Positions 9,840-17,316 of a stretch of DNA of 64,000 bases are shown one piece after another. A program made the position numbers and the translations under genes. The notes under the pieces are model-generated. The model worked only from the letters and a program-made list of their open reading frames with translations, was not told the DNA's origin and searched no databases. The stretch comes from Streptomyces sclerotialus (GTDB lineage Bacteria; Actinomycetota; Actinomycetes; Streptomycetales; Streptomycetaceae): contig JODX01000020.1 of the NCBI GenBank assembly GCA_000719105.1, forward strand, positions 46,370 through 110,369, in the 5' to 3' direction. Numbering within the stretch: the first letter of the stretch is position 1; each line of letters opens with the position of its first letter.

Positions 9840-10609
9840 TCATCGGCCGGTGTACCCCGCATCGACGTGGATGACGGAGCCCGTCACGTACGACGCCTGG
9901 TCGGAGGCGAGCCACAGGCTGGCCTGGGCGACCTCACGCGGCCGGCCGAACCGGCCGAGCAGGCTGAGCTGCAGGGCGTACTCCTCCTCGGTGTGGCCGA
10001 ACTGCTCCAGCGCACCGCGCAGCATCGGCGTGTCGATGGCGCCCGGCGCGACCGCGTTGACGCGGATGCTGTGGACGCCGTTCTCGACGGCGGCGGTCTT
10101 GGTGAGGCCGTTGACGCCGTGCTTGGCGGCCACGTAGGCGGGGTTGCCGGGCTGCGGGCGGAAGCCGCCGACCGAGGAGATGTTGACGACGGAACCGCCG
10201 CCGCCCTGCTTGATGAGCTGCTGCAGCTCCCACTTCAGGCAGAGCGCGGTGCCCTTGAGGTCGACGGCGATGAGCCGGTCCCAGTGGTCCTAGTCGAACT
10301 CGGCGGTCGGCTTGTCGTCCGGGGTGAGCGCCGCGTTGTTCACCGCGACGTCGAGGCGGCCGTAGGTGTCGACGGCGGCCTGCACCATCGCCTTGACCTG
10401 CGCGCTGTCGGCCACGTTGATCTTGAAGAAGGAGGCGGTGCCGCCACCCGCGGTGATCTCGTCGGCGACGTCCCGGCCGCGCTCCTCGTTCAGGTCCGCG
10501 ACGAGCACCTTCGCGTCCGCCTCGGCGAACAGGCGGGCCGTGGCCTCGCCGTGCCCATGGCCGCGCCGGTGGCGACGGCCACCTTGCCGTCCAGTACGGG
10601 GAACGTCAT
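9840..10609 (-). pseudogene. SDR oxidoreductase, broken by a frameshift and an amber stop
   Basis: Read in pieces this is a FabG-like short-chain dehydrogenase of about 256 residues: DGKVAVATGAAMG at the start, then VLVADLNEERGRDVADE, AVNNAALTP, NISSVGGF with the YVAAKHGV active site, and DAGYTGR at the end. One base is missing at 10548-10552, after GAAMG, and a TAG stands in frame at 10290-10292, after PTAEFD. Everything else is conserved, so the damage is recent or reflects two sequencing errors. The ATG at 10609 overlaps the stop of the upstream TetR gene as ATGA, so the regulator and enzyme formed an operon. Confidence 0.85.
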
Positions 10610-11361
10610 GTCTTGCGCCTTTCCTCGTTCGCGTCCCCCGCCGTGGGGGACGTCGCGGCCGGGAGGGAGGAGGCAGGCCGGCGGCGTGCGAGGAAGGACT
10701 CCTCCAGCAGCTCGTCGAACGCCCGGTCCACCCTCGCGGCCAAGTCCTCCGGCCCGGTACCGGTGCCGCCCGCCCACTGATAGAGCACGGTGCCGAGCAC
10801 CCCGGCCCCGGCCTCGACGACGATGCCGGGGCGGGGATCGGCGCCGGGGTCCACGCCGAGGCGCGCGGCCAGGATGCGGACCGACTCGGTCTGCTCGTCC
10901 CAGCGGATCCGCGCGTACGCGGCGAACAGCGCCGGCTCCCCGGGTACCAGCGCGAGCAGGGCGCGTGGTCCGGGCCGGCTGTGCTCGGCGGGCTGTCCGG
11001 GGTCCGTGAGCCAGGTGTGCACGGCGGCGCGGTAACTCGTCAGCAGAGGTTCGTCGTAAGGGCGGCCGCGCAGTGCCGCGTTGATGCGCTCGCCGTCGGC
11101 GCGGGCGAAGTTCAGCGCGGCGTCCTCCTTGCCGGCGAAGTACCGGCTGAAGGTGCGCCGGGTGACCTGCGCGCGCTCCGAGATTGCGTCGACGCCGACC
11201 TCCGCGAGGCCGCGCTCCAGGATGAGGTCGACCGCGGCCGAGGCCAGGGCCTGTCTGGTCCGCAGGGACCTCAGCCGCCTGCGGTCCGCCGTCGCGTCGA
11301 TCGTGCCGATCGCGTCGCCCACGCCGCCCGCGCCACCGGGGACACCATTACCAGCGCTCAT
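10606..11361 (-). CDS. TetR-family regulator
   Basis: The 251-residue protein has an N-terminal TetR HTH (RQALASAAVDLILERGLAEV, ISERAQVTRRTFSRYFAGKE) after a 30-residue leader, and a C-terminal domain like TetR_C_33/MftR-type proteins. It is followed by, and coupled to, the broken SDR gene, which it probably controlled. A perfect 6-bp-arm palindrome lies 22 bases upstream of its start and is a good candidate autoregulatory operator. Confidence 0.88.
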   Translation of the reverse strand: MSAGNGVPGGAGGVGDAIGTIDATADRRRLRSLRTRQALASAAVDLILERGLAEVGVDAISERAQVTRRTFSRYFAGKEDAALNFARADGERINAALRGRPYDEPLLTSYRAAVHTWLTDPGQPAEHSRPGPRALLALVPGEPALFAAYARIRWDEQTESVRILAARLGVDPGADPRPGIVVEAGAGVLGTVLYQWAGGTGTGPEDLAARVDRAFDELLEESFLARRRPASSLPAATSPTAGDANEERRKT

Positions 11362-11382
11362 ACATGCATCCTATACCTGAAT

Positions 11383-11397
11383 TGTCCCATCGGGACA
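11383..11397. promoter_or_regulatory. Palindromic operator candidate between tetR and wblH
   Basis: TGTCCCATCGGGACA is an exact inverted repeat with a 3-nt centre, in the divergent spacer 22 bp before the TetR ATG (11361). Position and symmetry fit binding by the adjacent TetR protein. The role is inferred. Confidence 0.6.
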
Positions 11398-11479
11398 TTA
11401 GTTGGGGTGTCCCTGGTCCGAGCCGCTCATTGATGCGGTGTTGATCGAACGTTTTCCGCCGCCCGGCACGATCCCGTCC

Positions 11480-11743
11480 ATGCACATCGACACACTCACC
11501 CCGCCTCACCTCGCCCGGCCGGAGCAGGCGCTGTGCGCGGAGACCGGGGCCGACTTCTTCTTCCCCGAGCCGGGAAGCTCGGTGCGTGAGGCCAAGCGCA
11601 TCTGCGGCATGTGCGAGATGCGCTCCGCCTGCCTGGAGTACGCGCTCGCCAACGACGAGCGCTTCGGCGTCTGGGGCGGTCTGTCGGAGAAGGAACGGCT
11701 CCGTCTCCGGCGCACCGGCCCGGCCGGGGAGCCGAACCGATAG
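11480..11743 (+). CDS. wblH: WhiB-like iron-sulfur regulator, WblH-type
   Basis: This 87-residue protein has the four cysteines of the Wbl family (C19, C42, C45, C51; CxxC within ICGMCEMRSAC) that hold a [4Fe-4S] cluster, followed by the turn FGVWGGLS and a basic C-terminus (KERLRLRR). Wbl proteins bind sigma factor region 4 and tune development and stress genes. Identification as wblH rests on its position near the small laccase, as in S. coelicolor (SCO6715, recalled). ATG 11480 gives the typical short N-terminus; no strong ribosome site precedes it, and the open frame extends back to 11402. Confidence 0.85.
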   Translation: MHIDTLTPPHLARPEQALCAETGADFFFPEPGSSVREAKRICGMCEMRSACLEYALANDERFGVWGGLSEKERLRLRRTGPAGEPNR

Positions 11744-11753
11744 ATCCGCAAGT

Positions 11754-11779
11754 GCCCGAATCCATAAATCCATTCGGGC
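11754..11779 (+). terminator. Hairpin terminator after wblH
   Basis: Arms GCCCGAAT (11754-11761) and ATTCGGGC (11772-11779) form a perfect 8-bp stem eleven bases after the wblH stop. A 10-nt direct repeat, GATCCGCAAG, flanks it at 11743-11752 and 11801-11810. Confidence 0.65.
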
Positions 11780-11815
11780 GGCCGAGACCCGCGGGGTTAA
11801 GATCCGCAAGCGCGG

Positions 11816-11887
11816 CCGGGCGTAGCGCAGAGGCAGGCGCACCGCCTTGCTCAGGCGGACACGCCGGTTCGAATCCGGCCGCCCGGA
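11816..11887 (+). tRNA. tRNA-like sequence, anticodon GCU, non-canonical
   Basis: A 72-nt cloverleaf can be drawn: acceptor 11816-11822/11880-11886 (7 perfect pairs), T8-A9, D stem GCGC/GCGC, anticodon stem CCGCC/GGCGG with loop TTGCTCA, T stem GCCGG/CCGGC with loop TTCGAAT, and discriminator A87. The anticodon reads GCU (Ser, AGC), but there is no long variable arm as real tRNA-Ser requires, and position 37 is C instead of a purine. CCA is not encoded. It may be a specialised or decaying tRNA. Function is unknown. Confidence 0.55.
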
Positions 11888-11906
11888 CGCGTACGGAACC
11901 GTGACA

Positions 11907-11933
11907 CGGGCCGGTCGGGCCGGTCGGGCCGAC
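11907..11933. repeat. Three 9-bp tandem repeats between tRNA-like genes
   Basis: CGGGCCGGT occurs twice in tandem, followed by CGGGCCGAC. The repeat lies in the 64-bp spacer between the first two tRNA-like sequences. Confidence 0.6.
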
Positions 11934-11951
11934 CGTCGCGGTGCGCGCGGG

Positions 11952-12023
11952 GGTCCCGTAGAGCAGAGGCAGACTCGCCGCCTTCTCAGGGCGGATACGC
12001 CGGTTCGCATCCGACCGGGACCA
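11952..12023 (+). tRNA. tRNA-like sequence, anticodon CUC (Glu), non-canonical
   Basis: A 72-nt cloverleaf with acceptor GGTCCCG/CGGGACC (7 pairs), a D arm with a 3-bp stem and loop containing AGAGGCA, and anticodon stem CCGCC/GGCGG with loop TTCTCAG, which gives CUC. The T stem has one C-A mismatch and the T loop is TTCGCAT, so the near-universal A58 is replaced by C. No CCA is encoded. It shares the D-loop core with its neighbours at 11816 and 13634. It ends 36 bp before the zinc-ribbon SDR gene. Confidence 0.55.
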
Positions 12024-12058
12024 CGGCACGGTGGAGAACGGGGCGGGCGGGGACACAC

Positions 12059-13326
12059 ATGACCGAGGCGAGCACCGAGGTGAGCCCCGAGGCGAGCACC
12101 GAGGGAGCCGCCGAGACGATCACCGGGGAAGAGCTGGAGGCCTTCCCCCGCACGGTCGGCCGGCTGCGTGCCCTCCCCGTCGACGACCCGGTGCGGCTCC
12201 GGGCCGAGCAGGTCGCCGCGTCCTTCGCGCGCGACGGACGGCTGCGCCGGCGGAAGGTGCTCGGCGCCGGGAAGTCCGCCGCCGACGCCGCGGTGATGGC
12301 CGCGACCGCCACCGGCGCCCTGGACCGGCGGGAGGACGCTCCGCTGAGGGAAGCCCGGGCGGGCAGCGGCAGCGGAGACAGTACCGGCAGCGGGGCTGAC
12401 CCTGGCGCCGGCGCCGAAGGCGACCCCCGCCCCGGCACCGCCCACCGCACCGCCGGCGTGTACCGCAAGCCCCGTAGCTGTTACGTCTGCAAGGCGTCCT
12501 ATCGACAGGTCGACATCTTCTACCACCGCCTCTGTCCCGGCTGTGCGGCCGGCAACATGGCCCGCCGTACGCTCGGCACCGATCTCACCGGCCGCCGCGT
12601 CCTCCTCACCGGGGGCCGGGTGAAGATCGGCTTCCAGCTGGCGCTGATGATGCTGCGGGACGGCGCGGAGCTGCTGCTGACCAGCCGTTTCCCGCACGAC
12701 ACGGTGCGCCGGTTCCGGGCCGAGCCGGGCAGCGCCGAATGGCTGGACCGGCTCACCGTCCTCGCCGTAGATCTACGAGCCCCACGCCAGGTGCTGGGGC
12801 TGTGCGAGGAGCTGCGGCAGGAGGGGAGCCGCTCGACATCCTGGTCAACAACGCGGCGCAGACGGTCCGCAGACCGCCCGGGTCGTACGCGCTGCTGGCC
12901 GCCGGGGAACGCCTCGGCCGGGTCGAGCGCGCCCAGCCGCGCCGACCAGGAGTTCTCCGGGGAGGGATCGGGCAGCAGCCCGGCCTCGTCGGCCTCGCGC
13001 AGCGCGACGGGCAGGGCCGCCCCGCTCCCGCCGGCCGGCGCCCGCAGCGGCGTGAACCCGGGGGCCTGCCGCGCGCCCGCGGGCAGCGCGACCCGCGCCG
13101 GTACGTGGTCAACGTGACCGCGGTCGAGGGCCGTTTCGCCGTACGCAACAAGATGGCGGACCATCCGCACACCAACATGGCCAAGGCCGCCCTCAACATG
13201 CTCACCCGCACGAGCGCCGCCGAACTGGCCGAGCAGGCGCGCGTGTACGACCCGATCGTGCGAGGGAAGGCGGGGGACCCCGTCTCGGGTGTGTTCCTGA
13301 AGGACTACAGGGAGGCGAAGTGGTGA
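12059..13326 (+). pseudogene. Zinc-ribbon short-chain dehydrogenase, rearranged (frameshift, inversion, apparent deletions)
   Basis: The N-terminal half is intact in one frame: an acidic start, a low-complexity Gly/Ser/Asp linker, a zinc ribbon ([22 protein letters not shown]) and the Rossmann entry [14 protein letters not shown]. One base is lost near 12826, before [14 protein letters not shown]. Bases 12888-13090 are inverted: their complementary strand encodes [20 protein letters not shown], and turning the segment over restores one open frame into [18 protein letters not shown]. As recalled from family members, a stretch before YVVNVT and another between AELAEQ and ARVYDPIV are missing. 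The C-terminus [14 protein letters not shown] remains and overlaps the next start as GTGA. The intact protein would be an NAD(P)-dependent oxidoreductase of unknown substrate. Confidence 0.8.
12888..13090. repeat. Inverted segment bounded by 8-bp inverted repeats
   Basis: CGCGCTGC (12888-12895) and GCAGCGCG (13083-13090) bound a segment whose coding sense is on the minus strand while both flanks are plus. Flipping it exactly at these repeats gives a continuous reading frame across both joints. Confidence 0.7.
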
Positions 13327-13643
13327 GCGAGCAGATGGACCAGGTACCCGCCCCCTCCTTCGCCGGCGTCCCGCCCGAGCGGCTGGACTTCACGGCCGGT
13401 ACGGCCCTGCCCGAGACCGGGGCCGACGGGCCCTCCCCGGTACGGCATCTGCTGCTGGGCACGGACGGGCTCGGTGACGAGGGCGCGGCCGCCGTGGCCG
13501 CGAGCGGCGGCGAGGTCGAGACGCTCTACCTGGGCTGCAACGGGATCACCGCGGCCGGCGCCTGCCGGATCGCCGACCAGCTGCGGGCCTCGCCCCAGGT
13601 GGTCACCGGGGTATGGCTCAAGCGCCGCAAGACGGGGCCGTAG
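13323..13643 (+). pseudogene. Leucine-rich-repeat (GALA-like) protein, truncated
   Basis: GTG 13323 overlaps the stop of the zinc-ribbon SDR gene (GTGA). The 106-residue product contains one ribonuclease-inhibitor-type repeat (VETLYLGCNGITAAGACRIA) and the start of another (VVTGVWLKR), then stops at RKTGP just inside the tRNA-like sequence at 13634. Related Streptomyces proteins, as I recall them, carry several repeats, so a deletion probably removed the rest. Pairing with the SDR suggests a shared function or complex, now probably lost. Confidence 0.65.
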
Positions 13644-13706
13644 CGCAGAGGCAGATGCGCCGGTCTCCAAAACCGGAACACGCTGGTTCGAATCCAGCCG
13701 CCCCGC
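13634..13706 (+). tRNA. tRNA-like sequence, anticodon CCA (Trp), degenerate acceptor
   Basis: The anticodon arm CCGGT-CTCCAAA-ACCGG gives CCA with A37, and the T arm GCTGG-TTCGAAT-CCAGC is perfect. The D-loop core AGAGGCA is shared with the two sequences at 11816 and 11952. The acceptor pairs poorly: with T8-A9 in the normal place, pairs 1-72 and 5-68 mismatch. It differs from the usual Streptomyces tRNA-Trp as I recall it. It could be a divergent second tRNA-Trp or a relic. Confidence 0.5.
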
Positions 13707-13763
13707 CCCTGCCTCCCGGCCCCTCGGCCCCTGCTGCTTCGGTTCCTTGACCCTGGGCCTCTG

Positions 13764-14738
13764 TTACTTCAGGCCCCGAGCCGCCATCCGCGCCCGCCGC
13801 GCCTCCAGCTTCTCGTCGAACTTGCGCGCCTCCGAGTCCAGTCCGCCCATGTAGAGCCCCAGCTCCTCCTGCGCCTGCAGGCCCTCGGGACCGAGCCCGT
13901 CGATCTCCATGACCTTCAGGAAGCGCAGCACCGGCTGGAGCACGTCGTCGTGGTGGATGCGCATGTTGTACACGCCGCCGATGGCCATCTGGGCGGCCGC
14001 GCGCTCGAAGCCGGGCATGCCGTGGCCGGGCATGCGGAAGTTGACCACGACGTCACGGACCGCCTGCATCGTGAGGTCGGGCGCGAGCTCGAACGCCGCC
14101 TTCAGCAGGTTCCGGTAGAACACCATGTGCAGGTTCTCGTCGGTCGCGATGCGCGCCAGCATGCGGTCGCAGACCGGGTCGCCGGACTGGTGGCCGGTGT
14201 TGCGGTGCGAGATGCGCGTGGCCAGCTCCTGGAAGGCGACGTACGCGACGGAGTGCAGCATCGAGTGCCGGTTGTCCGACTCGAAGCCCTCGCTCATGTG
14301 CGCCATGCGGAACGCCTCGAGCTTGTCGGGGTCCACCGCGCGCGAGGCGAGCAGGTAGTCGCGCATCACGATGCCGTGGCGGCCCTCCTCGGCCGTCCAG
14401 CGGTGCACCCAGGTGCCCCACGCGCCGTCACGGCCGAAGAGCGAGGCGATCTCGTGGTGGTAACTGGGCAGGTTGTCCTCGGTCAGCAGGTTGACCACGA
14501 GGGCTATGCGGCCGATCTCGGTGACCTTCGACTGCTCCTTCTCCCAGGGCTCACCGTCCTCGAAGAAGCCGGGGAAGTTGCGGCCGTCGCTCCACGGGAC
14601 GTACTCGTGCGGCATCCAGTCCTTGGCGACCTGCAGATGCCGGTTGAGTTCCTTCTCGACCACTTCCTCCAGTGCGTACAGCAGGCGTGCGTCCGTCCAG
14701 TCGGACGAGCTGCCGAGGTGGGGAGAGGCGATCGACAC
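13764..14738 (-). CDS. Acyl-[acyl-carrier-protein] desaturase
   Basis: This 324-residue ferritin-like di-iron enzyme introduces a double bond into acyl-ACP. Iron ligands are visible in EDNLPSYHHEI, TAEEGRHG and DENLHMVFY, the E/ExxH pattern of the fatty_acid_desat_2 family. The length is normal for the soluble stearoyl-ACP desaturase type. It is monocistronic: three to four 15-bp-spaced repeats precede it and a tRNA-like gene lies downstream. It probably adjusts membrane fluidity. ATG 14738 is used. Confidence 0.92.
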   Translation of the reverse strand: MSIASPHLGSSSDWTDARLLYALEEVVEKELNRHLQVAKDWMPHEYVPWSDGRNFPGFFEDGEPWEKEQSKVTEIGRIALVVNLLTEDNLPSYHHEIASLFGRDGAWGTWVHRWTAEEGRHGIVMRDYLLASRAVDPDKLEAFRMAHMSEGFESDNRHSMLHSVAYVAFQELATRISHRNTGHQSGDPVCDRMLARIATDENLHMVFYRNLLKAAFELAPDLTMQAVRDVVVNFRMPGHGMPGFERAAAQMAIGGVYNMRIHHDDVLQPVLRFLKVMEIDGLGPEGLQAQEELGLYMGGLDSEARKFDEKLEARRARMAARGLK

Positions 14739-14792
14739 AGTGGTCTCCAGAGGGGGACGAGGTACACGTGCACGGTCACGAGCGGGTGACCC

Positions 14793-14846
14793 GTAACCTA
14801 CGGCATCGTAGGCTACGACACCGTAGGTTACGAAACCGTAGGTTAA
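14793..14846. promoter_or_regulatory. Four 9-bp repeats at exact 15-bp spacing upstream of desaturase
   Basis: GTAACCTAC (14793-14801, inverted), GTAGGCTAC (14808-14816), GTAGGTTAC (14823-14831) and GTAGGTTAA (14838-14846) start exactly 15 bp apart, 55-110 bp before the desaturase ATG. Units 1 and 3 are exact reverse complements. This looks like a cooperative operator for a lipid-responsive regulator. The regulator is not known. Confidence 0.7.
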
Positions 14847-14914
14847 GAGTGGCGTAAAGGCCGCTGATCAGGGGGTACGGTCCATCGGCGGAACCTTCCT
14901 GATGGCATGCCGAA

Positions 14915-14943
14915 GGCCCCGCGGACCCGCAGGTCCCGGGGCC
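14915..14943. terminator. Hairpin terminator after UvrA-like gene
   Basis: Arms GGCCCCG...GGACC (14915-14927) and GGTCC...CGGGGCC (14932-14943) form 12 pairs with one bulged C and a 4-nt loop, 75 bp past the minus-strand stop at 15018. Confidence 0.75.
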
Positions 14944-15017
14944 GAACGGGGGAGGCCGGAAGGGGGCGTTGACCCGGTCGGGCGTACGGCATCGGGACGC
15001 GCCCGGTGGCCGGGCCG

Positions 15018-17306
15018 TCAGCCGGCGGCCCGCCGCAGGTGCTCCGCGGTGAACGATCCGCGCGCGCGGAGCAGCTGCCCCGGTGTCCCCTCGAAGACCA
15101 CGCGGCCGCCGTCCTTGCCGCCGTCCGGCCCCAGGTCGATGATCCAGTCGGCGTGCGCCACGACGTGCAGGTTGTGCTCCACGACCACGACCGTGTTGCC
15201 CGCGTCGACGAGCCGATCGAGCAGCGCGCGGAGGGTGTCGACGTCCGACATGTGCAGACCGGTCGTCGGCTCGTCGAGGACGTACACCGCGCCCGTGCGG
15301 TGCAGATGGGTGGCGAGCTTGATGCGCTGCCGCTCGCCGCCGGAGAGCGTGGACAGGGGTTGGCCGAGCGTCAGATATGTCAGCCCCACGTCCCGCAGGG
15401 CGCTCAGCCGACGCCGTACGCCCCGGTCGTCGAAGAGGAGCAGCGCCTGCTCCGCCGTCATGTCCAGGACGTCCGCGACGGAGTGGCCGTCCACCGTCAG
15501 CCGCAGGACGTCCTCCTTGAAGCGCCGCCCCTCGCAGTCCCGGCACGTGGTGGTCACCGGGTCCATGAAGAAGAGGTCCGTCTGGATGACGCCACGCCCC
15601 TGGCACCCCTCGCACGCGCCGGCCGAGTTGAAGCTGAACAGCCCCGCGTCGGCTCCCGTCACCCGCGCGAAGATCTTCCGTACGGTGTCCATGACGCCGA
15701 GGTACGACGCGGGCGTGGACCGCGACGAGATCCCGATCGACGACTGGTCCACGACCACGGCGTCGGGGTGCGCCGCCGTGAACTCCCCGGACACCAGCGT
15801 GCTCTTGCCGGACCCGGCGACCCCGGTGACCGCCGTGAGCACCCCGGTGGGGAACTCCACGGTCACGTCCCGCAGGTTGTGCCGGTCCGCGCCCTTGACC
15901 CACAGTCCGCCCGTGGGCCGCCGCGGGTGCTCCTTGACCGCCGTACGGCGCCGCAGGCACCGCCCGGTCGTCGTGTCGGCCGCCGCCAGATCGCCCGGAG
16001 TGCCCTCGAAGACCACCCGCCCGCCGTCGGCGCCCGCGCCCGGCCCCATGTCGACGACGTGGTCGGCGAGCGCGATGACGTCCGGGTCGTGCTCGACGAC
16101 CAGCACGGTGTTCCCCTTGTCGCGCAGTCGCAGCAGCAGCTCGCCGAGGCGCCCCACGTCGCGCGGGTGCAGCCCGACGCTCGGCTCGTCGAAGATGTAC
16201 GTCATCCCGGTGAGGCTGGAACCGAGGTGCCGTACGGTCTTCAGCCGCTGCCCCTCCCCGCCGGACAGCGTGGACGTCTCGCGGTCGAGGCTGAGGTAGC
16301 CGAGACCGATCGCGTCGATCCGCTCCAGGCCGGCGACGGCGGCCGACGCGATCGGGCCGGCCACCGGGTCGTCGATCTCCCTGAGCACCCCGATGAGGTC
16401 GCTGACCTGCATCCGGCCGTAGTCGGCGATGTTCAGGCCGTTGATCCGGGTGGCGAGCGCGGCCGCGTTCAGCCGGGCGCCCCGGCACACCCGGCAGGTC
16501 TCCTCGGTGAGGAAGCGCTGCACGAGGTCGCGCGTCTTCTGGCTCATGCCCGACAGGTCCCGCTTCAGGTACAGCCGCGCGAAGCGGTCGGCGAGCCCCT
16601 CGTAGTCGGTGCTCCACGCGCCGTCGGAGTTGTTGACCTTCACCTTGCTGCCGGGGGCGCCGCGCATCAGGAACTCCCGCTCCCGCACCGTGAAGTCGCG
16701 CACCGCCTTGTCCGGATCCAGCGCGGTGGTGTTCGTGTAGGCCTGCCCCTGCCAGGTCCCCACGGCGAACGGCGGAAACCGGATCGCGCCGCCCGCCAGG
16801 GACCTGTCCTCGTCGAGGATGCGGTCCCAGGCGGGCTGCACCGTGCGCCCGAGCCCGTCGCACTCCGGGCACATGCCCGAGGGCACGTTGAACGAGTACG
16901 CGGTCGCCGGGCCCGCGCTGGGCGTGCCGTACCGCGAGAAGAGCACGCGGATCACCGTGTAGACGTCGGTCATGGTGCCGACCGTGGACCGGGAGTGGCC
17001 CCCGACCGGCCGCTGGTCCACGACGATCGCGGGGGTGAGGTCCTCGATGGTCTCCGCGTGCGGCCGCTCGTACTTGGGCATCCGGTTGCGCAGGAACGGC
17101 GGATACGTGTCGTTCAGCTGGCGCTGCGACTCGACCGCGATCGTGTCGAACACGACGGAGGACTTCCCGGATCCCGAGAGGCCGGTGAACACGGTCAGCC
17201 GGCCTTTCGGGATCTGGAGGGTGACGTCCTTGAGGTTGTTCCCCCGGGCACCCGCGATACGGATGTGACTGGTATGGCTGGTGTGGCTGGTGTCGGCGTG
17301 GCTCAT
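15018..17306 (-). CDS. UvrA-like excinuclease ATPase
   Basis: This 762-residue protein is a short UvrA paralogue (class II type) with two ABC modules. Walker A motifs are FTGLSGSGKSS and VTGVAGSGKST, the signatures are STLSGGEGQRLK and STLSGGERQRIK, and Walker B regions are YIFDEPSVGL and YVLDEPTTGL. Cys pairs for zinc (CPEC, CRVC, CEGC, CRDC) are present. The class usually lacks the full UvrB-binding region and is linked to DNA-damage or DNA-binding-antibiotic tolerance, as in DrrC-like proteins; that role is inferred. The N-terminus carries a THS-type tripeptide repeat (TSHTSHTSH). It lies ten bases after the ABC-F gene, so the two probably share a transcript. Confidence 0.88.
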   Translation of the reverse strand: MSHADTSHTSHTSHIRIAGARGNNLKDVTLQIPKGRLTVFTGLSGSGKSSVVFDTIAVESQRQLNDTYPPFLRNRMPKYERPHAETIEDLTPAIVVDQRPVGGHSRSTVGTMTDVYTVIRVLFSRYGTPSAGPATAYSFNVPSGMCPECDGLGRTVQPAWDRILDEDRSLAGGAIRFPPFAVGTWQGQAYTNTTALDPDKAVRDFTVREREFLMRGAPGSKVKVNNSDGAWSTDYEGLADRFARLYLKRDLSGMSQKTRDLVQRFLTEETCRVCRGARLNAAALATRINGLNIADYGRMQVSDLIGVLREIDDPVAGPIASAAVAGLERIDAIGLGYLSLDRETSTLSGGEGQRLKTVRHLGSSLTGMTYIFDEPSVGLHPRDVGRLGELLLRLRDKGNTVLVVEHDPDVIALADHVVDMGPGAGADGGRVVFEGTPGDLAAADTTTGRCLRRRTAVKEHPRRPTGGLWVKGADRHNLRDVTVEFPTGVLTAVTGVAGSGKSTLVSGEFTAAHPDAVVVDQSSIGISSRSTPASYLGVMDTVRKIFARVTGADAGLFSFNSAGACEGCQGRGVIQTDLFFMDPVTTTCRDCEGRRFKEDVLRLTVDGHSVADVLDMTAEQALLLFDDRGVRRRLSALRDVGLTYLTLGQPLSTLSGGERQRIKLATHLHRTGAVYVLDEPTTGLHMSDVDTLRALLDRLVDAGNTVVVVEHNLHVVAHADWIIDLGPDGGKDGGRVVFEGTPGQLLRARGSFTAEHLRRAAG

Positions 17307-17316
17307 ACCGCCGACG

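Noticed and set aside
12520-13170. Minus-strand 216-residue open frame as a separate gene
   Set aside because: Its recognisable part is the inverted segment of the SDR gene; the flanking parts are antisense noise.
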